Part shown: positions 26,963 to 42,099 of the stretch, piece by piece
How positions within the stretch are numbered: position 1 is the first letter of the stretch
Layout: each line of letters begins with the position of its first letter
Assembly (NCBI GenBank): GCA_964058845.1
Contig: CAXKVR010000123.1
Coordinates: 1-56,376, forward strand
DNA length: 56,376 nucleotides
Source: Carex sylvatica
Lineage: Eukaryota > Streptophyta > Magnoliopsida > Poales > Cyperaceae
Direction of reading: 5' to 3'
The notes under the pieces: generated by a model
Told to the model about the DNA's origin: nothing
Seen by the model: only the letters and a program-made list of their open reading frames with translations
Database searches by the model: none
Position numbers and translations under genes: made by a program

Positions 26963-26981
<19 letters not shown>

Positions 26982-26982
<1 letters not shown>

Positions 26983-27475
26983 ATCTTATCAGTTATAATG
27001 TCGAAAAAAGAATCATGAGATTTGGTGATGCCAATAAGAAATAATGGTTAGATGTTCATTAATAATTTAAAGGGTGGAACTAGAAAATTTAAATTGGAGT
27101 TAAAAAATAAAATGAATAACATGTAGTAGGTTGAATTTGAATTTAATTTTTCACAATTAAAATATAATTCTAATCATTAATTAGCTACAAGCATTATATT
27201 AATATTTTATAAGAAGAGCTGAATTATATAAAATATTATCTAAAAATAAAATAAATTATATTTCAATATATATTGATCCCATTTATTTTTAAATTTTCAC
27301 AATTTTACTATATACTATAGAAATAAATATTAAAAATGCTATGATACTGTAAATTGACACCTATATATATATATTTTGAAAATAATTTTTTAATTCTCAT
27401 AACTCGAAAGTCTCCCTGAATATATATAATTAAAATGTTAAAATGTATACCATATAACTATATTTTTTTTTTTTG
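26982..27475. other. AT-rich intergenic sequence
   Basis: No gene, RNA or clear repeat was recognised here. Confidence 0.5.
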
Positions 27476-27590
27476 AAAATCTTCATAGAAGCTACAAAGT
27501 TGTGAGGGAGAATCGAACTCTTGATGTTTGGGTACAACAACTCTAGAACTTTTTCCTAGTTAATTATGCTACCTCCCCTTTCTCTACCAT
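27476..27590 (-). mobile_element. tRNA-derived SINE-like sequence, minus strand
   Basis: On the minus strand GAGGTAGCATAATTAACTAGG (A-box-like) is followed some 50 bp later by AGAGTTCGATTCTCCC (B-box-like), and at the far end by an A-rich stretch (complement of TTTTTTTTTTGAAAAT). It does not fold as a standard tRNA. Confidence 0.5.
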
Positions 27591-27724
27591 ATAACCATAT
27601 TAGAATACTTGTAGGCCATAAAGAATAATCTGTAAAACAAATAGAGGATAAATTGGACCTCTGCTAAAAATTTCAACGATTATTTATGTACATGATAAAA
27701 TAAACATGAACCAAGTTTATTTAA

Positions 27725-30993
<3,269 letters not shown>

Positions 30994-31803
30994 CATGAGA
31001 ATTTCATTATTTTTCACCATGAAAAAATTGTTGTATCATAAATTAGTTTTTAGATTGCATGTGTAACGGATAATGTACCTTATCTTCTTTTTTTGCTATC
31101 CACGTACATTTAGGATTTGTAGTCTTATTTCCCCTCTGATAAAATGTTGTGGTCGTTCAGAATAAAATAAAATAAAACAAAACAAATATATCAATATATG
31201 ATCATGATGCACACTGTCTGGAATATAAACAAAGGGGACCGAATTTTTTCATTAATATCCAACATTAAATAGAAAATTACAAAGCTGTCCATGTTTTTTT
31301 GAGAAATTTTAAAAATATCCAAACGACTGAGATTCTCGGCGGTCCTTTTTCTTTCAGAATCCTAGCAATTTTGAAAGAAAAGGGAACACCGGCTGTTCTG
31401 TGATTTTATTTGATTTGACATCCTGTTACAGAGTCGAAGATTTAATTTAGGATTTCTGATTTTTCTATTTTAATTAAAATAAAAAATGTTAAAAAAATAA
31501 TAAACCGAATCAATATAAAAATCGAAATTTCAGTAAATATCGTAAATTTCAGTTTGCTTGATTAAAACTAAAACAAAAATAATAAGTCGAATCAAATGTA
31601 AAAATCGAAGTATTTTAAAATTTCAACTGAACCGAGCCAATTAAATTAAAAACCGGAACCGTTCTATATCGCCTCCATTGAAAACAAAATAAACCGTCCA
31701 AATAGATCACCTCGATTGAAAATCAAATAAACCGGATCCAAGTTGGTTGCTGAACGAGCGAACGACCTAACCTGTAAGGCTGTAACCCATATTACTAGGA
31801 GTG
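30994..31803. other. GH9 3' flank and AT-rich spacer
   Basis: The likely 3' UTR with AATAAAATAAAA (about 31161) is followed by low-complexity sequence with loosely repeated AACCGAATCAATATAAAAATCGAA. No gene was recognised. Confidence 0.45.
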
Positions 31804-32202
31804 CGTATCCTCTGAGATATCTCATATTTTGCGTGACCGACGTGTCCGGTGCCTATTCGGGGATAGTGCAGGGGCCCTATTATCTGATTTTTTTATTAAT
31901 AGAAAATAAATTAATAAAATATCGAAATACGGTATAGGATATGAGTTTTGTCGAAAACTAAGTAGAACGGTATCTGTTATGCCGTCCGGTATTCTAATTA
32001 ACAATTTAACAATTAGCGGTTAACAAAAAAAAAAAAATGAAAACTCAGACGGTGAGGGAAGATCCGTCCAGTTTGTTTTGTTTTTTATATTATAATATTA
32101 TTATATTATATTATATTATATTATATCATATCATATTATTATATTAATATACTTATATATATTATATTATGAGTTATATATATTATATTATGAGTAGAAA
32201 TA

Positions 32203-32597
32203 GGATTTTTTTTAAGCTCACCAGAGTGTTTGGTAAACTTAACTCTAAAACTCATTAAATTGGTTTTAAATGACAAATTCGAACCGTTAGAACTCACCTA
32301 CCTTACGAGAGATGCGTCTACAGGTGAAAATTTTAAACATTTGAATTAATTTAGTATAAAGTCAATCGGTCAAAATTAAAAGGTTAATAAATTAATTTTA
32401 GTGCATTCATTTTTTAAACGTTTTTTGACTGCTTGACTTTTTACTAAATTAATTCGAACGTTTAAAATTTTCACATGTAGATGCATCAGTCGTAAGGTAG
32501 GCAGATTTCAACGGTTCGGATTCGTCATTTGAAACCGATTTGATTGATTTTGGAGTTAAGCTCACCAAACACTTTAGTGAGCTTACAACTGAATAAA
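32203..32597. repeat. Foldback, family B copy 2 (left arm of the large palindrome)
   Basis: TTTTTTTAAGCTCACC... mirrors ...GGTGAGCTTAAG-like ends. The arms carry CTACCTTACGA, GATGCGTCTACA and GTGAAAATTTTAAAC. Its sequence is the approximate reverse complement of 32680-33068. Confidence 0.75.
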
Positions 32598-32679
32598 ATT
32601 ATAATATTATTATATTATATTATATTATATTATATTATATATATTTTTAATATTATATTATTATATTATGAGTAGAAAT

Positions 32680-33068
32680 AGAGTTTTCTTAAGCTCACCA
32701 AATAACTCCAAAATCTATCAAATCGATTTCAAATAACGAATTCGAACTGCTGAAATTTGCTTACCTTACGAGTGATGCATCTACATGTGAAAATTTTAAA
32801 CGTTCAAATTAATTTAGTAAAAAGTCAAGCGGTCAAAAAATATTTAAAAAATGAATGCACTAAAATTAATTTATTAACCTTTTAATTTTGACCGATTGAC
32901 TTTATACTAAATTAATTCAAATGTTTAAAATTTTCACATGTAGACGCATCTCTCGTAAGGTAGGCGAGTTCTAACGGTTCGAATTCATCATTTGAAATCA
33001 ATTTAATGAGTTTTGGAGTTAAGCTTACCAAACACTTTGGTGAGCTTAAGAAAACCCTATTTCTACTC
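32680..33068. repeat. Foldback, family B copy 3 (right arm of the large palindrome)
   Basis: It begins TCTTAAGCTCACCAAAT and ends GGTGAGCTTAAGAAAAC. It contains CTTACGAGTGATGCATCTAC and its inverted counterpart GTAGACGCATCTCTCGTAAG. Confidence 0.75.
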
Positions 33069-33721
33069 ATAATATAATATATATAAGTATATTAATATAA
33101 TAATATAATAATATAATATAATATTAAAAAATATATATAATATAATATAATAATATTATATTTTTTTAGTTGTATAATATAATATAATATAATATAATAT
33201 ATTTTTTTCTTTCTTGTCCGGAATTTTTTTTTTCTCTCTTATACCGTTCGTATATATATATTTTTTAAGGCGAAATCTCGGACATGTCTTTTCTCACCGT
33301 TCGGATTTTCATTTTTTTTTTTTTTTAACCGCTAATTATTAAATTGTTGTTAAATTGTTAATTAGAATACCGGACGGCATAACAGGTACCGTTCTACTTA
33401 GTTTTCGACAAAATCCATATCCTATACCGTATTTCGATATTTTATTAATTTATTTTCTATTAATAAAAAATCGGCCCTATTATTATAGCTTTGAGATTTG
33501 TGCAGTACGTGTTTAAAATGTTCAGATTTTCCAGAAAGTCACGCAGAATATGAGATATCTCAGAGGATACGAATTTAATACTAGCGGGTTTCGATCCGAC
33601 ACCGCATATCCCCTCCTGGCTCCTGCCCGTCGGCATCTCCTCCTAATCGATCCTCTTTCTCCGCGTACTCCATCACAAGTCACAACCCAAAAAGAGCAGA
33701 GACGGCGGTTCGATCGGCGAA

Positions 33722-35691
33722 ATGGATCTACTGAAGAGAGAGCTACAGAGGAAGCGACAAAACCTGACCGCCGATTTCGGAGGCAAGAAGCTCCTCCGCC
33801 GCTCCGAAATCGAGCAAAAGGAGATTCAGAAACTCCGTGAAGACGAGCACCGCTCCCTCGTTGCCAAATCATCCGCCTCCGCCTCCTCTAATTCGACTTC
33901 CACCACCTCCGCCTCCGCCTCCTCTAACTCGACCTCCACCACTGCTACTCCTTCCTCCTCCTCAAACCCTAACCCTAGCACCAGTCACCCTGAATCCCTT
34001 CCATTTGATGACCTCGTTCTCCCTCGCCACGAGGTCATTCGCCGTCTCCGCATGCTCAAGCAGCCGATTACTCTTTTTGGAGAAGATGATTCAGCTCGTC
34101 TGGAGCGTCTGAAGCTTACTCTTAAATCAGGGATTATAGAGATCGACAATGACATGATCGATGGGCAAGCAAATGATTTTTTGCGGGACATATATGAGCT
34201 GAGAAAGCGCCAGAAATCGGGGGCAGGAGGTAACTTTTTGAAGAAGGACAAGAGTAGAGAAATGGATGGGACTGTAATTGGAGCGGATGAGGCGGATGAT
34301 GGTCAAGGGCAGGGGGATAAGGATCTAGTACTGAGTGGCGATGAAGGGGAAAAAGACGACAAGGATGGGGCAAGGATGACGGCAAAATTTGAGGATTTGT
34401 GCGATGAAGATAAGATCCTTGTGTTTTTCAAGAGGCTGTTGAATGAGTGGCGGCAGGAGCTCAATGACATGACTGAGACTGAGAAGAGAAGCGCAAAAGG
34501 GAAATCTGTTTTTGCCACTTTTAAGCAGTGTGCTCGCTATCTGACTCCCCTCTTTAAGTTCTGCCGTAAAAAGGTAATACTTATATTTTTTTCTCTTTTG
34601 TAGTACTAATTAGTAGTAGTGTGTTCTTGAAGTTGTACCCAGTGAATTAAAAGTTGAGTAATATATTTTGATTGTAGTTTAAAGTCCCTGAAACAATCAC
34701 AGGTTGGAAAGAATTGACATGATCCAAATAACATATATGTTCTATTACAGTTTTCTTTTTCTAAGTATTGCCGCTTCATGTTGAACAAACCCGCAAGTGA
34801 ATCTGAACATAGAGATATAGAGATTGAAAATTTAAAAAATAGTTTCAGGAACTATATACAGGTGAAAATGAAGTAATAATTGACCTAAGTATCATGAACC
34901 AATGATGAGTGGCAGAAAAGGGTTAAGTGTAACTTTAGAAATTAGAAGTTACTATTCAAAGTAGATACAGTTCATATTCCCTAGGTCTGTTTAAATTCTT
35001 GTAATATGAACTTAGAAGATCCCAGTTCTAATTGGAATTTGATACTGCACTAATTAAGATCGTCTTGAAAGACACATGCCAGATACAACAACAACCAAGC
35101 CTTTAGTCCCAAACAAGTTGGGGTAGGCTAGAAATGAAACCCAATCATAATGAAGAGATTTTGCCTCGCACAGCGAGGGCTTATTAATTTGTCGCACATC
35201 CACTGATAACTGTTATTGTACGTATCTATTTTATTGTTGACTGAGTAATGATGATCGAGTATAAAATTTTGAATGTAGTTTTTCTTCCATGATGATACCT
35301 ACAGGTCCTTCCAGATGACATTCGTATAGCACTGATGGTGGTGGTAAATTGCTGCATGAAACGGGACTACCTGGCAGCCATGGACCAGTACATCAAGCTA
35401 GCCATTGGCAATGCACCTTGGCCAATCGGGGTTACCATGGTTGGTATTCACGAGCGTTCGGCACGGGAGAAGATCTACACGAACAGTGTGGCCCACATCA
35501 TGAATGATGAGACGACACGTAAGTACCTGCAGTCTGTTAAGCGCCTCATGACCCTCTGTCAGCGCCGGTACCCTGCCAACCCCTCCAAGTCGGTCGAGTT
35601 CAACAGTTTGGCCAACGGCAGCGATCTCCATTCTCTCTTGTCGCAAAACACAGACGAGAGGCTTCGTCTGATGCCTGCCGAAAAGGACTGA
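33722..35691 (+). CDS. PRP18: Pre-mRNA-splicing factor 18 (PRP18)
   Basis: This U5-associated spliceosome factor acts at the second splicing step, helping position the 3' splice site. The two exons are 33722-34573 and 35305-35691 (1239 nt, 412 aa), joined by a GT-AG intron in phase 0. The N-terminus is charged (MDLLKRELQRKRQNL, then GGKKLLRRSEIEQKEIQKLR). A low-complexity Ser/Thr segment (about 50-90) includes an in-frame duplication of a SASASSNSTSTT unit. The splicing-factor motif LPRHEVIRRLRMLKQPITLF is at 100-119. The C-terminal Prp18 domain starts near 235 and spans the intron, with the highly conserved loop GNAPWPIGVTMVGIHERSAR in exon 2. Its ATG is 150 bp from the end of the large palindrome, so its promoter is probably within or beside that repeat. 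It appears intact. Confidence 0.95.
35086..35142. repeat. Second copy of the CAACAACAACCAAGCC dispersed repeat
   Basis: It lies in the PRP18 intron and matches 5254-5290 over the first 36 bp, continuing GGTAGGCTAGAAATGAAACCC. It resembles a widespread plant retroposon tail; the family is not assigned. Confidence 0.65.
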
Positions 35692-36757
35692 TTGATTGAT
35701 CTGCTTCCTGTTTAGTTCAATGATCTACAGTGATTATAAGTTAAAAATCAATACATGCTGTTTGCTGGTTAGTTGTATTTTTAGGCATGGTGAGAATACC
35801 AGTTTCTGTCTTCTTTTGTCTGTGTGTGTTTTACGTTGTTTTAGATGGATTTACATTATGCTTCAGTAAGCCTGGGTATTTAAGAGAGATGTTTTTCACA
35901 TCGTCAACAAAATCAAGGGAAGGGTAGATACTGGACAAAAAGTAAATGGCAGCACGAGGAGGCATTTCAAATTTTCAATAAGGTTTTAATACTAGGTTAA
36001 TATATTATATTATAGTGTTAATTCTCATGGGAAATTTCTCTGTAAGTTACTCTGGAATGAGTTACATTATCTTACAATTTTTTCTGAAGCAACATAAATT
36101 TATCGTTAGTATGTATTATGAAGCTTAAATTTCGTGATCCCAAGGAGGTTGTTTCCTCTATAGACTACATAATTGGTACTGCTATATTAGTGTAAAATAA
36201 TATACTTAGAACTTAATATAGGGAACTATCAATGATTGCTTAGTTTATTTTCATTACACTGTACTTTTGTTATAAGAAATTTAGGTGAACTTGATAAGAA
36301 ATTGAGATGAACTTCTCTCCCGCTAGGAGAATCAAGAGTATCTTCCATTAACAATTTTTGGTGCTAATGATCTGTAAGCATTTTTTGGATCATTCATTTC
36401 TATTCCAGTGGTTTTTCTTGCGGTCAGAACTGATGATCGAATGAACAGTAGAAATAAATAGTTGTGTTACTCGCAATTTATATTGATGTTTTGTTTACTT
36501 ATGGTCTGTAAAGATACCAGTTTATCAAGTAATTTATATTGATGTTTTGTTAGCTTATGATCTGTAAAGATACCAGTTTATATTTATGTGTGTGTAGTAC
36601 CGACCGTATGTCACTACTGTGATTGATTCAACCGTCTTTTTCAAAGGAGACAGCAGCAGTATGTGTAGTTCCACCGTATGTGTTACATACAATAATTTCA
36701 TTAATAAAATTGAAGTACAAGAATCCAAATATATATATCACTCACCAAATATCCTGG
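35692..36757. other. Convergent intergenic region with a 56-bp tandem repeat
   Basis: It contains the 3' flanks of PRP18 (+) and GULLO gene 1 (-). Copies at 36475-36530 and 36531-36586 share AATTTATATTGATGTTTTGT and GTAAAGATACCAGTTTAT. No gene was seen. Confidence 0.6.
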
Positions 36758-39700
36758 CTATATGCCATGAATAAGTTTCGAATTTTTACTGGATAAATTC
36801 ACATCAGTGCAAACCCTGGCATCTTCATAAACTTTACCCGACCTACAATAGTACCCTTTATCTGGAGCACAATGAATATCCTCTGAACAAATACAAAGGC
36901 CTTCAAGAGCACAACCTGCCTTCTTCACAATCACACTTCCATTCAGTCCGAGGATTTGGTCTGACCACTCGCTCGAGAACAACCCGTCTGGGTCGTACCT
37001 CTCTTTTACCTTGAGAAAATCCTGACTTTTGTTGTACCTTTGTATAATCCCATCGAATGCCAAGTTGCGGTTCTTGCCCCAGTGCGGAAGCCCACCATAC
37101 TTGAACAATGCCATCTGCTCAATCTCCTCCAAGAAATCCTCATATAATCTAGGTGTCATCGGATCACGGCTCCTGGGAAAATATATTTTTTTATTTGTGA
37201 ACAAGAAAGTAAGAAAAAAAGCAAGAATATATATATCATGTGCTCCCTAAGTACTTACCTGTAATAAGTAATGTCAAAGTCAAGCACATCTGACTGTTTC
37301 CCAAGGTAGGCCGATGAGGCCTTGGCGTAACGCATCAACACCCCGTCATAAAGCTCTAAGCCGCAAAGAGCAGTCGGCTGGAGATCCCTCAATTTCTGTA
37401 CATCCAATATAAACTCCTTGACCTTATCCAACGGAATGCTTACCGTTGTCTGATGGAAGAGGGATCCCTGGAGCCGAGGGTCCCATGGGCAAGCGGTTAG
37501 AAGGCCATCTTCTGATCCAAAGGCGCAACCTCCAGCAGCCTCTATTTTGTTCTGATAACCTATCACTGGGTAGCCAGTGAAGATGAGGCCGTTGTTTGTC
37601 AGACCATATGCTAATAATGCAAGTGTTGATGTCGTTAGTTCCGAATACGTACACTTTCCATCGGCATTTTTTTCCTCCTCCAGGATGTCCTCTGCATTGG
37701 CATATGAAAAAATTATTTTCGGCTCGGCCAATAAACATAAAAAATATCGTATTTGTGAGTCCAAGATGCTACAAATTCTTTTGTTCGTTGAACTTTTATG
37801 TTTTTTTTTTTTTTAAATTTAGTGTTTTCATTAATTTAAAATTAGAAATTAATACTCTTCACTCTTACAAAATTTCACAATAATTAATTTTATTATATTT
37901 GAAAAGACTGAATTTTGTTGAAGGGCAATGCTTGTTGTTGTTTGAATTTATGAAGTCATGTATACATAACATTAATATACATACCAGTAAACCGGTTAAC
38001 CTGTATAGCCAAGGTTGCAGTTGATCGAAATCCAATGAAATCATAGACACCGCTACCAGAGACGTTTACCGAGACACGGTCGTCTTTCCGGTATAGAACC
38101 TTTCTGTGGCCCGGATACCATGCCATGTCAGCAAACTCATGCTGGTAACCAAAGCTGATTGCCTGATCAGCTAAGTCCGAATCATTGAGTGTCACAAAGG
38201 TGAGCGACCGCTTGAACATTGGTTGCAATTGCAGAGTGACCTAAAAAGGTAGTAAAAATGCAAAATGGTGCTAGATTAATTTAACAATTGCTGTTTGTAT
38301 AGCTATAATGTTGAATAATTGTAAGAAAAAAGTTTCCTAGTTTCCATGCACTTCTTAAAGTAGTCTTTTTACCTGAGAATATAACATGTTCTTATTCAGG
38401 TAAGCAAGTAGCTAATTAATTAATTAAATACTGAAAAACTTAGAGCTTCTCTATAACTTCACATAAAAGAATTACAGTAGACAAATTAAAGTTTGGTGAG
38501 AAAAGAAAGCAATTTTAAGTTTAGTCTCCTTTAGATGTTGACAATAAGCAGGAAAAGAAATATAACAAAAGAAGTTTCTTCAACATCATATATATGACTT
38601 TCTTTCGACAAAAAGGATATGATCGGTAAGGGACAACTATTTTTCTCCTCTATATATATGAATATATTTCAAAACCTGGATGTTATTTGCAAGCTAGACA
38701 AGAACCATTACTAAAACTGAAACTTTTTTAATCTAGGTAATCATTCTCATTCTTGAGAAATTACCAAAGAGTAGAGATTTGGGATGCAAACTGGTCATAT
38801 ATTATCCAACCGTATCCGAATCCGTATTCGAAAATTAGATACAGATATCCGAATATCTGTGCGAATACGGATACGGATGTGGCTTTAAATTTTAATTATC
38901 CGTATATGAATAGTAAATATATATTATGAAAAAAATTATGTTATTCTCTATTATAAAAAGCGGATATCTGTATTTGTATCCGTTTAATATCCAATCCGTA
39001 TTCGTATCTGAAAAATAAAAACAGATATAGATATAATTTTACCACTATCCGATCCATATCCGATCTGTTTGCACCCCTAGTAGAGATAGCCCGAACAACA
39101 AATTTTATCATTCTAAAGATGTACAATTAACTACAAATTAAATTACATTGAATTAGTAAGTCCATGCATATGTTTCTTAATTACAGTGCCCAACAAATCA
39201 TATTTACTGAGTCACTTGTTTAAAAGTACCTGAGAGATGACTCCGAGCACACCAAGTGACACCTTTGCAGCGTCGAGATCCGGGTCGCCCGCCTTTAGAA
39301 CCCTAACAGTCGCATAACTCTGATTGACAGGTGCAGGTGTGACCAGCCTCATCTCGGTCACATACTCATGCACTGCACTCCCTTTCCCGTTGAGTGAGCT
39401 TCCGTGGGCCCCAGTCGACAGTAACCCCCCAATCGTCAGTCCCCACCAGTACGGCACGTATGGAATTACTAGGTTACCTTTTGCTGCCTCTTCGATCAGC
39501 GCTTTCATTGTCACTCCACTTTCAACAGTTATTTGCATTGTCGTGTTATCCATTTTCACGACATGGTCAAGATTACGTGTGCTAATGATCAGCCCATTAG
39601 ATCCGCCGGGGCAGGCCAGCTTAGGGATACTGTGCGAGAAACGTGTCACGACTTTCATCTTGGTCTTAGAGGCAGTGGCATTCGCAACAATTTCAACAAG

Positions 39701-39910
39701 TTGTTGTTCAGAAGTAGGGTACATGACTTTGGAAGCATGACACGTGGACCGGTCGGGGAATATTCCGTATGCATTTGTCACGGTGCAGTTTCTTGTGCTG
39801 TTGGTGGTGCACTTGACAGGGCTAGGAGGAGGGCTTGGGGAGGATAGGGGGAGGAAAGAGATCAGTAGGATTCCTAGTATGATCAGGAGATGAATAGATT
39901 TTGTTTTCAT
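36758..39910 (-). CDS. L-gulonolactone oxidase-like FAD oxidase, intact minus-strand copy (gene 1)
   Basis: Family members oxidise L-gulono-1,4-lactone toward ascorbate with bound FAD; plant copies differ in substrate and activity. Exons on the complement are 39230-39910, 37985-38240, 37259-37691 and 36758-37172 (1785 nt, 594 aa). The ATG at 39910 is chosen because it opens a signal peptide ([19 protein letters not shown]); further in-frame Met codons upstream lead a long basic stretch unlike the family. The FAD-binding PCMH domain spans about residues 55-230, with the conserved [18 protein letters not shown]. The oxidase C-terminal part has the HWGK motif at 487-490 and a Cys-rich tail. Exon 1 is unbroken where genes 2 and 3 have an intron. 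Intron 1 holds a 301-bp hAT element. A TATA box lies at 40091-40099. The substrate cannot be read from sequence. Confidence 0.9.
38779..39079. mobile_element. hAT element with ATCCG/CGGAT motifs in GULLO gene 1 intron 1
   Basis: The termini TTGGGATGCAAAC and GTTTGCACCCCTA are flanked by perfect 8-bp repeats GTAGAGAT (38771-38778 and 39080-39087). Subterminal zones are dense in GTATCCG/CGGATA motifs. It is non-coding. Confidence 0.85.
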
Positions 39911-40090
39911 CTCGTTTCCTGATCGAATCAATCGACATGTTATGAGCTTCACCATATGTACTGCATGTGCAATAAAGATTGTATCTTTTGTTACATTTAA
40001 GGTTGTCATGCATGGAGGCCTTTGTATCTTTTTCTCTTTTTTCCAAACTTTCTTCTTAAGAATATCACTTTGCTTGGATTGATTACTCCA

Positions 40091-40099
40091 CTTTATATA
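40091..40099 (-). promoter_or_regulatory. Probable TATA box of GULLO gene 1
   Basis: TATATAAAG on the minus strand lies about 180 bp before the ATG and is conserved in the broken copy at 45911-45919. Confidence 0.5.
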
Positions 40100-40339
40100 C
40101 ACAAGTGACAAGTCCCTTGGATGTATATTTTCTTTTTTGTCTGCGTCGTATCATGCAGGTTGTTTCTAGAGTACGACTTAGTTATCATAATATATAATAG
40201 CAAGTAGGTAAGATATGTCAATTAATGTTACAATGTATATACCTAATAGACTACGTTACTCAAGTTATCGTGGCGATTTAATTAGTCACTTTAATTAGTT
40301 ATCGGAAAAAGTGTTATTACTAATAAAGAGTCGGCTAGT

Positions 40340-40690
40340 ATGGCATCAGTGTCATATAACATCAATTTCAAAATTTATTGAATTGACTTCAAACGACTAA
40401 TTCAAATTGCTCAAACTGATTTACTTTATTGAGTGATGCATTTACATGTAATTTTTAATTTTTTAATTTTTTTGGATTATTTTAGCATCAAAAGTCAAGC
40501 AGTAACAAATGTTAAAAAATGAATGCATTAAAATTAACTTAAAAACTCACACATTTGACCGTTTGACTTGATACTAAATAAATTCGAAAAAATTATAGTG
40601 ACTAACTTAAGTAACAAAAGTCTATCCAATAAGTTCTTGATATATATACATCACTATACTAAATAAATTCAAAAAATTAGTTATCGTGAC
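40340..40690. repeat. Foldback, family B copy 4
   Basis: It contains TTCAAACGACTAATTCAAAT, GAGTGATGCATTTACATGT and AATGAATGCATTAAAATTAA, with inverted partners such as GATACTAAATAAATTCGAA. The arms are less regular than in the other copies. The segment is absent from the matching part of the second GULLO unit. Confidence 0.6.
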
Positions 40691-40734
40691 AGTTTAATTA
40701 GTCGTTTGAAATCTATCAAATAAGTTTTACAGAT

Positions 40735-41718
40735 AGCCCTTCGTAAAATTTTGTTGCATGTCTTTTCAATACAAACCAGGAAATGGACGAAAAATTCTTC
40801 TTTGGCATCACAATTGGGACAATAGCATACTAAAATTTGAACTGCAAAACTTGTTACACATGATGGGGATTTCGACATCACCCTACCTGAGGCTAAACAA
40901 GCCAACACCCTGCAAGAATTATTCGCACACAGACTAACAGACAAGGCATGCGAAGAATTAGAAGTCTTGGAACACCATTTGTCACACGTAACACTGAGTC
41001 AGTTGGAGAAAGATGGACTTCAATGACAATGGTCGGACACAGGCCATATATACGGTCAGGAGTGCATATCAAAGGTTGAAGGATGAGCCGAGAATACAAA
41101 CATCAATTCACATAATTTGGAAACTACATGTACCTCCGCGAATGAAGGTATTTGGATGGTTGTTGATAAGGAATAAATTGTCCACGGTTGACAATCTTAA
41201 AAAGAGAGAATTTCAAATAGTCAGTAGATGCGTCTTATGTAAAGCGAATTAAGAAACAGCAAAGCATTTGTTCAACCACTGCCCTTTCTCAAAAGCACTG
41301 CATGAAGAGATAGCAATGATAATACCGAAGGAATGGTAAATGTAAGCATGTCAAAAATCAAAGTCTTAACAAAAGCAAGAGTGCCGGTTTGACAGAAGTC
41401 AGTCATATTAATGACACATTTTATCTTATGGCGTGAAAGATGTGCTCGAACATTTACATAAAGAAGCAAATACATTGAAGAACTCAAGAGTGAAGTCCTT
41501 TGGCAGATGAATTTTTTTAAGCAAGATGGCACAGACCAACAGCAACGACATCAAATTAGCATAAATAATTTTAATTATTTTTCTTACTGTTTTTATTTAC
41601 TTGAAGTTCAATGTATTTGAGCTATATTGTGTTTTTTATTATTTGTTACAAATTTTTTGTAACAGACATTTTATCAATGAAATTATGGGCTAGACCCATA
41701 TTTTTCTTTAAAAAAAAA
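40735..41718 (+). mobile_element. 5'-truncated LINE remnant with reverse-transcriptase zinc-binding domain
   Basis: Codons from about 41013 read YTVRSAYQRL, then WKLHVPPRMKVFGWLLIRNK, a cysteine pair CVLC, a stop (about 41250) and HLFNHCPF, the zf-RVT pattern that ends plant L1-type ORF2 proteins. The element finishes with ATGAAATTATGGGCTAGACC and an A-rich tail (41710-41718). It sits between the divergent GULLO genes of unit 1 only. It is inactive. Confidence 0.75.
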
Positions 41719-42099
41719 GAACAGAACAAATTATAAATTGAGAGCTAGCAGTGTATATATCATGAATTTGCCAAATTAAGTGACTAAAATGAGGGCCGAT
41801 TCTGGACGAATTGGGGGTTTTGTCTAAAAGATTTTGATAATTTTGATTGAAAATCCGACCTAAACCGTCTGTCTGATGTATGTTGAGATTTGTATGAAAC
41901 AAATTTAATGTTTTATGTATTATCTACGAATGATATAATATAGACTATATTTTGACAAATGTATTCATTTCTTGTACGTTAATTTGGCTTCTAGAATATT
42001 ACTTGTAATAATAAATGTAGGTTGGTAACATATGTCCATATAGATAAGTACTCAAGTTACTGCGAAAGGCCAGAGACATTAAAATAATGGCGCATTCTT

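Larger units (their letters stand above)
31804..33571. repeat. Large nested palindrome upstream of PRP18
   Basis: The ends are inverted: CGTATCCTCTGAGATATCTC on the left mirrors GAGATATCTCAGAGGATACG on the right. Further inside, TATTAATAGAAAATAAATTA, ACGGTATAGGATATGAG-like, GCCGTCCGGTATTCTAATTA and TTAGCGGTTAA all recur inverted at 33325-33475. Each arm contains its own foldback (32203-32597, 32680-33068) and TATTA microsatellites. One section near each end differs (about 31835-31885 against 33485-33545). The centre is near 32690. Confidence 0.85.

Noticed and set aside
23829..26981. CRISPR-like regular repeats
   Set aside because: The units are palindromic transposable elements of unequal length in a plant genome; there are no uniform direct repeats with unique spacers.
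33550..33840. Plus-strand frame overlapping the PRP18 start, and its minus-strand partner
   Set aside because: Both are shadows of the PRP18 first exon and the palindrome arm; the PRP18 frame carries the recognisable domains.
39324..39740. Plus-strand open frame of 138 codons
   Set aside because: It lies antisense to the well-supported exon 1 of GULLO gene 1 and shows no family features.
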